Shown piece by piece: positions 1 through 6,564 of a stretch of 13,896 nucleotides of DNA (the stretch's first letter is position 1; every line of letters starts with the position of its first letter). The notes under the pieces were generated by a model, which was not told the DNA's origin, ran no database searches, and worked only from the letters and a program-made list of their open reading frames with translations. The position numbers and the translations under genes are program-made. Location: NCBI GenBank assembly GCA_900554225.1, contig USGH01000038.1, positions 1-13,896 on the forward strand. The letters are read 5' to 3'. Source of the DNA: an uncultured Eubacteriales bacterium. GTDB taxonomy: Bacteria; Bacillota; Clostridia; Oscillospirales; CAG-272.

Positions 1-25
1 ATGTTCCCATACAAACAGAAAAATT

Positions 26-61
26 AGGAAAACGCGGATATACAGGAAAACGCGGATTCTC
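26..61. repeat. Two tandem 18-bp units upstream of the SDR gene
   Basis: Two adjacent 18-bp units begin with AGGAAAACGCGGAT (26-43 and 44-61) and differ only in their last bases. A related GGAAAAACGCGG occurs again at 155-166 in the SDR leader. The first 100 bases of the window otherwise hold no gene I can support. The role of the repeat is unknown; it may be the tail of a longer intergenic repeat cut by the window edge. Confidence 0.5.
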
Positions 62-104
62 AGGATTCTTTTGGAAAATTCGACGTGTATCGTCCCGTCG
101 CGCC

Positions 105-133
105 TTGCGTTTCCGCCGGATCCGTGTTATAAT
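105..133 (+). promoter_or_regulatory. SigA-type promoter of the SDR gene
   Basis: The -35 box TTGCGT (105-110) and the perfect -10 box TATAAT (128-133) are separated by 17 nt. Transcription would start near 140, giving a leader of about 110 nt before the start codon at 249. Confidence 0.65.
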
Positions 134-248
134 AGGGGCAGAGGCTCCCACACCGGAAAAACGCGGGGGAGCGGACACGGCAGACCGGGCGGTGCGGACA
201 CAACGGAGCGCGGGACGGTCGGTTTTTATCACAAAGGGGAGAGTTAGA

Positions 249-1004
249 ATGAAAATTGCCATCATCACAGGCGCATCGGCGGGACTCGGGAAGGAATTTC
301 TCCGGCAGGCACCCGCGGTGTTCCCGGAAATCGACGAATACTGGCTGATCGCGCGTCGGAAAGAGAAGCTGCTGGAAGCGGCGACGCTCGTAAAAAAGCA
401 GTGCCGGATCTTCCCGCTCGATCTGACGGAGGACGCGAGCTATCGTCGTCTGGAGGAGGAGCTGGCATCGGTCCGTCCGGAGGTCGCGCTGCTTGTGAAC
501 AATTCGGGCTGCGGCTATCTCGGCAACGTCGGCGAGGGCGAGCTTTCCCATCAGACGGCGATGGTGGAGCTGAACATCAAGGGGCTGACGGCGGTGACGC
601 ATATCGTGCTGCCGTACATGGGAAAGGGCGACCGCATCATCAACGTATCGTCCATCGCGTCGTTCTGCCCGAATCCGCGCATGACGGTCTACAGTGCGGG
701 CAAGGCATACGTATCGGCGTTCACCTACGGCATCGGCTATGAGCTGCAATCGCGCGGGATCACGGCAACGGCAGTCTGCCCGGGACCGATGGACACCGAT
801 TTCATCTATCTCGGCGAGATCAAGGGCAACTCGAAAACCTTCGATACACTGCCCTATTGTGATCCGGCGGAGGTGGTACGCGGCGCATACAAGGCGGCAA
901 AGGCGGGCAAAGCGAACTATACCCCCAAGGTCTTCTACCGCTTCTATCGCATCTTAGCCAAGCTGCTGCCTGTCCGTCTGGTGATGAAAATGGCGAAAAC
1001 CTGA
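249..1004 (+). CDS. Short-chain dehydrogenase/reductase (SDR), 251 aa
   Basis: This is a classical SDR oxidoreductase using NAD(P)H. The Rossmann motif TGASAGLG is at residues 7-14, NNSG at 84-87, the likely catalytic Ser at 135, and the catalytic pair YSAGK (Tyr148, Lys152) 13 residues later, followed by PGP at 178-180. All active-site residues are present and the length of 251 aa is typical. The start at 249 is chosen over an upstream in-frame ATG at 105 because AAAGGGGAG lies 7 nt before it and the Rossmann strand begins at once (MKIAIITGAS); the ATG at 105 lies inside the -35 box. The gene is monocistronic, with its own promoter and terminator, and converges on the CNNM gene. The substrate cannot be told from sequence; the basic, hydrophobic C-terminus (about 228-250) could touch a membrane. 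Confidence 0.93.
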   Translation: MKIAIITGASAGLGKEFLRQAPAVFPEIDEYWLIARRKEKLLEAATLVKKQCRIFPLDLTEDASYRRLEEELASVRPEVALLVNNSGCGYLGNVGEGELSHQTAMVELNIKGLTAVTHIVLPYMGKGDRIINVSSIASFCPNPRMTVYSAGKAYVSAFTYGIGYELQSRGITATAVCPGPMDTDFIYLGEIKGNSKTFDTLPYCDPAEVVRGAYKAAKAGKANYTPKVFYRFYRILAKLLPVRLVMKMAKT

Positions 1005-1013
1005 CGGAAATCG

Positions 1014-1058
1014 GCGAGGGAGCCTTTTTATAGAAGAAAGGGTTCCCTCGCATTTTTT
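1014..1058 (+). terminator. Intrinsic terminator of the SDR gene
   Basis: GCGAGGGA (1014-1021) pairs with TCCCTCGC (1044-1051), and a run of six T follows at 1053-1058. It begins 10 nt after the SDR stop codon. Read from the other strand, the stem is not followed by a T tract, so it mainly serves the + strand gene. Confidence 0.85.
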
Positions 1059-1146
1059 CTAAGGCTGCTCTGTATCATCCACCGCAGAGCCGCGTTTCCC
1101 CTGTCGTTTTGCCATACCGCGTTCGTCCCTGTCGGTCGGACGCTTT

Positions 1147-2433
1147 TTATATATTCAACAGGAAATTCTTTTTCTCCCTGTCCTTTTCGCTTTCCTCCTC
1201 CGGGTCGGGAGCGGGGAGTCTTTTGACGGTGATCTTTGCCGCACGGTGGTTGACCGTTTCGGATACGGTGAATTCCCAGTTTTCATAGGTGAACCGGTCG
1301 CCGTCGTCCGGGATCTTCCCAAGCCGCTCCGCCACAAAGCCCGACATGGTGACCGCCTCGGAGTCCTCCGGCTTCGGGCAGCCCGTTTCGTCCAGGAAAT
1401 CCGCCACTGCGCTGTCGCCGTCCACCTGCCACGTATCGTCGGAAAGCTGGCGGATCGGCTCGATCACCTCGTCATGCTCGTCCCAGATGTCGCCCACCAG
1501 CTCCTCCAGTATGTCCTCCATCGATACGATCCCGACCGTGCCGCCCAGCTCGTCCAGCACCACGGCAAAGTGCGATTTTTCCTTCTGCATCGTCTGCAAA
1601 AGGGAGCCGATCTGTTCCGTTTCCAGTACAAAGACCGGGCGCGTCATGATCTCGCGGATCGGCTTGTCCGTGATCCCCTCCGGCGTGTAGAAATCCTTCT
1701 GGTGGAGTACGCCGACGATGTGGTCGATGTCCTCCTCATACACCGGCAGACGGGAGAAGCGCGATTCGGCAAACGCTTTGGCGATCTCCGTCTTCGGCTC
1801 GTCCACCTCCACCGCGGTCAGATCCACCCGGTGCGTCAGGATGTCCTTCGCCTCCCGGTCCGAGAACGCCAGGGCGTTGTGCAGGAGATCCCCCTCGCTC
1901 TCGTCGATCCCGCCGTCCTTGCGCGCCTCCTCCACAAGGATCTTCAGCTCCTCCTGCGACATACCGCCGTTGTCCGCGGGCTTGAACAGCCGGTTGATCA
2001 GCCGCTTCCACAGAGAGAAGAGCGCGTTGAGCGGGGCGAGCAGGATCATGAAAAAGCGGATGAGCGGTGCGGAAAACATTGCAAAGCTCTCCGGACGGTC
2101 CTTCGCTATGCTCTTCGGCGTGATCTCTCCAAAGATCAGCACCACCACGGTCAGCACAATGGTCGATACCGTCGCGCCCTTATCGCCGAGCATATGGACA
2201 AACAGCACCGTGGCGATAGAGGTTGCCGCGATGTTCACAATGTTGTTGCCGATGAGGATCGTCGAGAGCAGACGGTCGTATTTTTCGGCAAGCGTCAGGG
2301 CAAGCGTGGCTCTTTTGTTGCCGTCGTCCGCCATCGATTTGAGCCTCGTTTTGTTGCACGTGGAAAACGCCGTCTCGGTCGCGGAAAAGTACGCCGACAT
2401 GGTGATGAGAAAAACAAGAATTACGATTGACAT
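1147..2433 (-). CDS. CNNM/CorC (HlyC/TlyC-type) CBS-domain membrane protein, 428 aa
   Basis: This protein belongs to the CNNM/CorC family, often annotated hemolysin-like and linked in bacteria to Mg2+/Co2+ export or tolerance. The N-terminal DUF21/CNNM membrane domain (about 1-150) holds SATETAF (18-23) and the conserved GEITPKS (102-108). A tandem CBS pair follows (about 195-315), ending in the family's diagnostic GIVSMEDILEELVGDIWDEH (301-320). A C-terminal CorC_HlyC domain spans about 330-406, and an acidic/basic tail closes the protein. ATG at 2433 is chosen because the first membrane segment starts immediately after it; the Shine-Dalgarno site is weak, so initiation may be modest. An in-frame extension up to 2688 crosses the promoter and is rejected. 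The gene has its own promoter and a long structured leader. Function as a Mg2+ exporter is family inference. Confidence 0.93.
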   Translation of the reverse strand: MSIVILVFLITMSAYFSATETAFSTCNKTRLKSMADDGNKRATLALTLAEKYDRLLSTILIGNNIVNIAATSIATVLFVHMLGDKGATVSTIVLTVVVLIFGEITPKSIAKDRPESFAMFSAPLIRFFMILLAPLNALFSLWKRLINRLFKPADNGGMSQEELKILVEEARKDGGIDESEGDLLHNALAFSDREAKDILTHRVDLTAVEVDEPKTEIAKAFAESRFSRLPVYEEDIDHIVGVLHQKDFYTPEGITDKPIREIMTRPVFVLETEQIGSLLQTMQKEKSHFAVVLDELGGTVGIVSMEDILEELVGDIWDEHDEVIEPIRQLSDDTWQVDGDSAVADFLDETGCPKPEDSEAVTMSGFVAERLGKIPDDGDRFTYENWEFTVSETVNHRAAKITVKRLPAPDPEEESEKDREKKNFLLNI

Positions 2434-2478
2434 ATGATTGGGTTCCGAAATCCGGCAGCGCGCACGGAAAATACACAC

Positions 2479-2517
2479 AAAAAGGCACACCTGTCCCCAA
2501 GCGGTTACAGATGTACC
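2479..2517 (-). terminator. Terminator-like attenuator hairpin in the CNNM leader
   Basis: Read on the - strand, GGTACATCTGT (2517-2507) pairs over 11 positions, including two G-U wobbles, with ACAGGTGTGCC (2494-2484) around a 12-nt loop. Five U follow (2483-2479). The hairpin lies inside the leader, downstream of the promoter and about 45 nt before the start codon, so it is placed to act as an attenuator, not a gene-end terminator. A GCGGTT upstream (2614-2609) is complementary to AACCGC (2506-2501) in the loop, a possible alternative pairing. Confidence 0.6.
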
Positions 2518-2579
2518 TTCTTTATATGTATTCGATTCCAGTATCGGGGAATACAGTCCCCGGTATTGTCGCCGTCCAT
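2505..2579 (-). CDS. Possible 24-aa leader peptide of the CNNM gene
   Basis: A short reading frame MDGDNTGDCIPRYWNRIHIK followed by KVHL starts with ATG at 2579 in the leader of the CNNM gene, in a different frame. AAGGAG lies upstream, but at about 14 nt it is farther than usual. The last codons (GTA CAT CTG TAA) form the left arm of the terminator-like hairpin, so a ribosome at the stop would block the hairpin. No similarity to a known leader peptide is recognised. The frame could be chance; the position of its stop is the main reason to list it. Confidence 0.25.
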   Translation of the reverse strand: MDGDNTGDCIPRYWNRIHIKKVHL

Positions 2580-2637
2580 GATCGGAAATGCGTCTCCTTA
2601 TCGTTGTGAACCGCACAAAACGGTCCGATTGCTCTAT

Positions 2638-2666
2638 AGTATAGCATAGCTGCGGCAGAAAGTCAA
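2638..2666 (-). promoter_or_regulatory. SigA-type promoter of the CNNM gene
   Basis: On the - strand TTGACT (2666-2661), a 17-nt spacer and TATACT (2643-2638) form a near-consensus promoter. Transcription would start near 2631, leaving a leader of roughly 200 nt. In that leader ATCGGA (2629-2624) can pair with TCCGAT (2586-2581), enclosing the AAGGAG of the possible leader peptide. The rest of the gap up to the MFS gene (2667-2786) shows no gene and no clear MFS terminator. Confidence 0.8.
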
Positions 2667-2786
2667 GCGGTTTCGACAAATTGTACAAAAATGCCCCGCC
2701 GATACCAAAAAATCAAGGGAAAACAAGGGCGCACGCCAGCCATTCCGGCACGATCGTATGCCACAGCGGATGCCGCCTCAATCCGG

Positions 2787-4106
2787 TCATTGCCGCATAA
2801 CGACTTGCTTATCTATCACAAAGTGAACGTACAGCACGGCGACGGCGATCACGACAAAGGACAGCGCGGAGAGGAGCTGCTGCCCGTACAGAGGAACGCC
2901 GAGGAGCATATTGCCGTTTTCCTGCACCGCGGAGAGAATGCGCGCGCCGAGGAGAGAGGCAAGAAATCCGCACACGCCGCCAATGCTGTTCTTGATCGCG
3001 CACGCCGGTACGAAATACTCCATCGGCACATAGCTGTAGACGATGTTCAGCGAATTCTGATTCGTTCCCGCCGCACTGACCGCGTAGAGGAGCGTGAACA
3101 GCACCACAAAGATCTTTGCGGACGGTTGGGAGAACATATTCAGGAAAAAGCCCAGTCCCGCAATGCACAGTGCCAGCTCCATCCCACGCGCGTAAGACGT
3201 TCTGTCCGAGAAGCGACCGAACGGCTTGGAGAGGAAAAACCGCGCCAGATTTCCCACAATGTTGATGATCTGCACCGTTCCGACCGTCAGCATCAGTTCC
3301 TTCACCTTATAGATCCCCATGAACCCGATCGTCAGATACCGTCCCACGTCAAAGAGCACTGTAAGCAGAACCACATGCCGGAACGCCGCGTTGCCCAAGG
3401 TATTGGCAAGAATCTCCCGCATGGATCGTCTGTGCTGCGCCTCCGTGGACTGCACGCGCCGGATGAGTGCGAGACTGATAAAATTGCACACCGAGATGAT
3501 CAGCCCCGCGACGGCGACAAAGAGAAAGCCGCCGTAGAGATCGCCCGCCGCCTCGTATCGATCCATCACAAAGCCCACCACAAACGTGAACACCATCCCG
3601 GTGGAGAGCGAGATCATCTCCTTTTCCGCCGAGTATACCCCGCGCTTCCCCGGATCCACAAACGAATTGCCCCACTTGTAGATCATCGAGGTCATAAAGT
3701 AATTGCAGAAGTACGCCGCCAGGATGCAGACGACCACCAGCACCGTTTTGACCGACTGCGCAAACGGCAGAAACGGGATCAGGTACAGTCCCGTGAACAG
3801 GAGACTGCTCAACGTGTTGCAGAGCATTCCCGCCGCCTTGACGTTCCGGATGTATCCGACCACAAGGATCGACGCAAGCTGAAACAGAAACGCCAGGGAG
3901 ATGAACGACGAGATCACCCCGATCTGCATATCGCTCAGCCCGATCGTGGCAAGCAGCTTCGACAGGTACGCGTCTCCCGCCAGTATCGCAATGAAGTATT
4001 CAAACGCACACTGCGCCTTGTACGCACCGCGTGAGATCCTGTACTCCCGCGACGCAAATCGTGCCGTATCCGGATTGGCAGCCGCACACGCCTTTGTTTT
4101 ATCCAT
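2787..4106 (-). CDS. MFS-type membrane transporter, 439 aa
   Basis: This is a polytopic membrane protein with about 12 hydrophobic segments in two halves split by a charged loop at about 215-235, as in the major facilitator superfamily. A KPFGRFSDR sequence (294-302) resembles the cytoplasmic loop motif between helices 8 and 9 of MFS carriers, and GKRGVYSAEKEM (153-164) sits where the first-half loop lies. It ends with a short hydrophilic tail. ATG at 4106 is supported by GGAGAGGG 6 nt upstream; a longer in-frame opening to 4592 runs into the TetM-like gene and is rejected. A near-perfect promoter lies directly upstream, so it can be transcribed apart from the TetM-like gene 98 nt before it. 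The substrate is unknown; drug efflux is only suggested by the neighbour. Confidence 0.88.
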   Translation of the reverse strand: MDKTKACAAANPDTARFASREYRISRGAYKAQCAFEYFIAILAGDAYLSKLLATIGLSDMQIGVISSFISLAFLFQLASILVVGYIRNVKAAGMLCNTLSSLLFTGLYLIPFLPFAQSVKTVLVVVCILAAYFCNYFMTSMIYKWGNSFVDPGKRGVYSAEKEMISLSTGMVFTFVVGFVMDRYEAAGDLYGGFLFVAVAGLIISVCNFISLALIRRVQSTEAQHRRSMREILANTLGNAAFRHVVLLTVLFDVGRYLTIGFMGIYKVKELMLTVGTVQIINIVGNLARFFLSKPFGRFSDRTSYARGMELALCIAGLGFFLNMFSQPSAKIFVVLFTLLYAVSAAGTNQNSLNIVYSYVPMEYFVPACAIKNSIGGVCGFLASLLGARILSAVQENGNMLLGVPLYGQQLLSALSFVVIAVAVLYVHFVIDKQVVMRQ

Positions 4107-4146
4107 ATATGTCCCTCTCCTCCCCGCATTCTCTGGGTGTCGTGCC

Positions 4147-4175
4147 ATTATACCACGTCCGGCGGCAGGAATCAA
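4147..4175 (-). promoter_or_regulatory. SigA-type promoter of the MFS gene
   Basis: On the - strand TTGATT (4175-4170), 17 nt, and TATAAT (4152-4147). The start point would fall near 4140, about 34 nt before the MFS start codon. It lies in the 98-nt gap after the TetM-like gene, which has no clear terminator, so read-through and separate initiation are both possible. Confidence 0.8.
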
Positions 4176-4204
4176 CCCCTTGGGTCCGGATTTTTTGCAA
4201 GGTG

Positions 4205-6280
4205 TCACTCCTCCCACTTCCCGGCACCGCGGCAGTACAGGATCCATCTTGCCCGATCCAGGGGATTGACGCCGCGCCGGGGGGTCTCGTGCAGCTCGCC
4301 TGCGGGGCATTCGCTGTAGCCGTAGAAATCGGACGCACAGGTCGCCTTGCCGGAGGTGGCGGACGCTGCCCAGATCGGGAAATCCATCGTGGTGGCAAGG
4401 GGAATGATCGCCTCCAAGGACGCGGTATCGCCTGTCACGACCGGGGTATCGTAGGTTCCGCGGCGGATGGTGATCTGCGACAGGAGCTTTCCGGAGAGCT
4501 CCATCGGGCAGGTGATCCTCCAGCGCATGAGCGGTTCGAGCAGCGTGGTGCCGCAGTTCACCAGTCCGTTCATGAACGCCATCGGGGTACACACAAAGAA
4601 ATCGAGCGGGTGGGTATGGATCGTGTGGTGCTGTCCGTCGATCAGCTCACACCGGAAATCCGTGACCTCCCAGCCGTGGAGTCCCTGCGCCAGACATTCC
4701 CGGAAGGAGCGGCGGATGTGGCTCTGGTACCGGTAGAAGAGCTGATTGGACGGGAGTCTGCCATGGTAGGACACACCGTATCCGCGCGGCATGGGGGTGA
4801 ACCGGAATTTGACGACCGCCCAGCACGGCTTCGGCATCGTATAGTCGGCGTAGGCGATCCCCTCCCGCGTCGGCGTTTCCTGATAGATCACGGTCGGATC
4901 GGAGAACACCGCGCGCTTGCCGTACCGTTCCCAGAGCAGATTTTCTAAGATCTCCCGCTGCACCCCGCCCGTTAAGTGGACGACGATCTCGGACTGCCCG
5001 TTTTCCCATTTCGCGTCGAGGTACGGCTCCTCATCGGACAATTCGCGCAGCGCGTTTGCCAGCGACGGCAGGGCTTCCCCGCCCATTTTCGCTTCCTCCT
5101 CCGCGGACGGTCTGACCTGCACGGACAGCAGCGGATGGGCAAGGCGGGCTGCCGTGTTTCCGGTAACTGCTCCGACAAACTGGCCGCATTTCGCACCGGT
5201 CAGCCCGCACAGTACGCCAATATCCCCGGCGGAGAGCGACCCCGCGTCGGTGAATCTGCCCCCGTTTTGCGCATCGGCGCGGCGGATCTGGGTGATCTTC
5301 CACGACGCGGCAGGCGTATCGTCCTCCACGGGAACGGCGTCGTCCGGCTCGGAAGCTGCGGCGGTGGGGGCGGTTTGGACGGCGGGATCGGTGAGCGTGA
5401 CGGCATCGCGGCTTTTGAGGCTTCCTCCGAACAGGCGGATATACGCAAGCTTGCCCATGGTCCGGTCGTGCTCGATCTTGAAGATCACGCCGGAGAGGGC
5501 ATCCGCTGCACGTGACGCGGCATCCGGCATGAACGTGGTGCAGAAATCGAGCAGCTCCGCAACGCCCGTGCCGTTTTTCGCACAGCCCCAGAGGATCGGC
5601 GTGACCTTACAGTCGCGAATGGCGGCGCGCAGGGCATCACGTGCGGCTTCGTCCGGCAGTGTGGTATCGGTGAGAAAGGCTTCCTCCGCGGCGGGGTCGA
5701 TCTCCGCGAGAGCCTCCGTAGCGGCTTCTGCAATCGGACGCGGGTGGATCGCGGCTTGTGCGGTGGCAATATCGGACACGGTTTGTGCGTTCATGTACGT
5801 CATCTGTGCGCCTGTGATGCGGCGGAGCGCGGCGGACAATGCGGCAGAATCGGGTGCGGAATACGCGGCTCCCGCACGGTCGATCTTATTGACGAACAGG
5901 ACGCGCGGGGTATGGCAGGCATCGAGGGCGCGGAGGATATTTTCGGTATGCGCACGCACGCCGTCCGGTGCGGACACGACGACAATGGCAATATCCAGTG
6001 CGCCGAGGCACCGCTCCACCTCTCCGGCAAAATCGACGTGACCGGGCGTATCGACGATATTGATGATCTTCCCCTGCCATAGGAGCGATGCGGTTGCCGT
6101 GCGGACCGAGATCCCCCGCTCCCTCTCGACGGACAGGGAATCGGTGCGCGTATTGCCGTCGTCCACGCTGCCCGCCTCCCGGATGCTGCCCGCCGCGAAC
6201 AGCATTTGCTCCGTCAATGTCGTCTTTCCGGCATCCACGTGCGCAAGGATACCCAAATTCAAAAAAGCACTCGATGGCAT
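4205..6280 (-). CDS. TetM/TetO-like ribosomal-protection-type translational GTPase, 691 aa
   Basis: This is an EF-G-like GTPase of the ribosomal protection family. G motifs are intact: AHVDAGKTT (13-21), RGIS (55-58), DTPGH (77-81), NKID (131-134), and AKNGTG (234-239). The domain IV/V half follows TetM closely, with FSDPTVIYQE (459-468), a GLHGWEVTD block (533-541) and a terminal RRGVNPLDRARWI (668-680) matching TetM's RRPNSRIDKVRYM. At 691 aa it is longer than TetM (639), partly through an Ala/Pro/Asp/Glu-rich insert (about 298-326) in domain II. The domain IV loop that ejects tetracycline in TetM (YSPVSTPADF) reads HTIHTHPLDF (552-561). The start at 6280 uses AGGAGG at 6299-6294, 13 nt upstream, an unusually long gap; the in-frame extension to 6478 starts at the transcription start and is rejected. 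Whether it protects against tetracycline is doubtful. Confidence 0.88.
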   Translation of the reverse strand: MPSSAFLNLGILAHVDAGKTTLTEQMLFAAGSIREAGSVDDGNTRTDSLSVERERGISVRTATASLLWQGKIINIVDTPGHVDFAGEVERCLGALDIAIVVVSAPDGVRAHTENILRALDACHTPRVLFVNKIDRAGAAYSAPDSAALSAALRRITGAQMTYMNAQTVSDIATAQAAIHPRPIAEAATEALAEIDPAAEEAFLTDTTLPDEAARDALRAAIRDCKVTPILWGCAKNGTGVAELLDFCTTFMPDAASRAADALSGVIFKIEHDRTMGKLAYIRLFGGSLKSRDAVTLTDPAVQTAPTAAASEPDDAVPVEDDTPAASWKITQIRRADAQNGGRFTDAGSLSAGDIGVLCGLTGAKCGQFVGAVTGNTAARLAHPLLSVQVRPSAEEEAKMGGEALPSLANALRELSDEEPYLDAKWENGQSEIVVHLTGGVQREILENLLWERYGKRAVFSDPTVIYQETPTREGIAYADYTMPKPCWAVVKFRFTPMPRGYGVSYHGRLPSNQLFYRYQSHIRRSFRECLAQGLHGWEVTDFRCELIDGQHHTIHTHPLDFFVCTPMAFMNGLVNCGTTLLEPLMRWRITCPMELSGKLLSQITIRRGTYDTPVVTGDTASLEAIIPLATTMDFPIWAASATSGKATCASDFYGYSECPAGELHETPRRGVNPLDRARWILYCRGAGKWEE

Positions 6281-6313
6281 GGCTGAATATAGTCCTCCTG
6301 ATCGATAAGATGG

Positions 6314-6449
6314 AGACGCGAAGGGGTACGCGGCTTTTTTGAGAACGAACTTGTTCGTTCCGCGACCTTGTTCGTCAACGACCTTGTTCGTTCGGCGATC
6401 TTGTTCGTTCCAGCCTGCGCAAAAAGCTTTATGAAAAGAGATGGATAGG
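6314..6449. repeat. Dispersed intergenic repeat, copy A (expanded)
   Basis: Copy A of a repeat also found at 8197-8316 (same orientation) and 10423-10550 (opposite orientation). Shared blocks in order are: a purine-rich head (here GACGCGAAGGGGTACGCGG), the palindrome GAACGAAC-TT-GTTCGTTC (6343-6360), CAGCCT, and an A-rich CTTTATGAAAAG...GGATAGGAT block (6428-6450). It lies wholly in the leader of the TetM-like gene. Compared with copy B it carries about 50 extra bases because the palindrome core is multiplied. Confidence 0.65.
6343..6411. repeat. Four tandem CTTGTTCGTTC units in the TetM-like leader
   Basis: Four near-identical units of 16-18 bp follow each other; on the - strand each reads GAACGAACAAG(R/T)TCG, with one unit reduced to GACGAACAAG. 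The unit at 6343-6360 is the full 18-bp inverted repeat. Unit lengths of 16-18 are not multiples of three, so the array is not coding. It sits about 60-130 nt before the TetM-like start codon, inside the transcript predicted from the promoter at 6481-6509. Confidence 0.8.
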
Positions 6450-6480
6450 ATATAGAGTGTGCTGATCCATTTTTGCACTT

Positions 6481-6509
6481 ATTATATCAAATTTCGGCGG
6501 ATTCTGCAA
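6481..6509 (-). promoter_or_regulatory. SigA-type promoter of the TetM-like gene
   Basis: On the - strand TTGCAG (6509-6504), 17 nt, and the perfect TATAAT (6486-6481). Transcription would begin near 6474, leaving a leader of about 194 nt that contains repeat copy A. The promoter begins only a few bases after the terminator of the upstream ABC permease gene. Confidence 0.8.
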
Positions 6510-6514
6510 GAGCG

Positions 6515-6548
6515 AAAAAATGCCCGTCTCAGATAAGACGAGCATTTT
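6515..6548 (-). terminator. Bidirectional intrinsic terminator after the ABC-2 permease
   Basis: GCCCGTCT (6522-6529) pairs with AGACGAGC (6536-6543) with one G-U pair and a 6-nt loop. It is flanked by AAAAAA and TTTTTT tracts on both sides, so it can stop transcription in either direction. On the - strand it lies just beyond the permease stop codon at 6565. Confidence 0.85.
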
Positions 6549-6564
6549 TTATGGGATTTTTTGA

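Noticed and set aside
60..749. - strand frame opposite the SDR gene
   Set aside because: It is antisense to a well-supported SDR gene with promoter, ribosome binding site and terminator, and its product shows no domain.
1246..2430. Long + strand frame antisense to the CNNM gene
   Set aside because: A mirror frame of a GC-rich gene; no motif, promoter or ribosome binding site.
2434..2631. T-box or M-box riboswitch in the CNNM leader
   Set aside because: The AACCGC in the terminator loop recalls part of a T-box, but the AGGGUGGNACCGCG consensus is absent. M-box and yybP-ykoY conserved segments were not found either.
2691..4034. Long + strand frame antisense to the MFS gene
   Set aside because: The composition is highly charged (Arg, His, Gln, Glu) with no recognisable domain, while the - strand encodes a clear membrane transporter with promoter and ribosome binding site.
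4156..4199. TCCGG/CCGGA hairpin after the TetM-like gene as a terminator
   Set aside because: The arms are only 5 bp with a long loop and no T tract follows on the - strand.
6343..6411. Tandem units read as a CRISPR array
   Set aside because: Units of 16-18 bp are directly adjacent with no spacers and no cas genes are present.
6281..6478. N-terminal extension of the TetM-like protein to 757 aa
   Set aside because: The upstream ATG lies at the transcription start of a perfect -10 promoter, and the stretch is made of the intergenic tandem repeat. TetM-family proteins begin just before the G1 motif.
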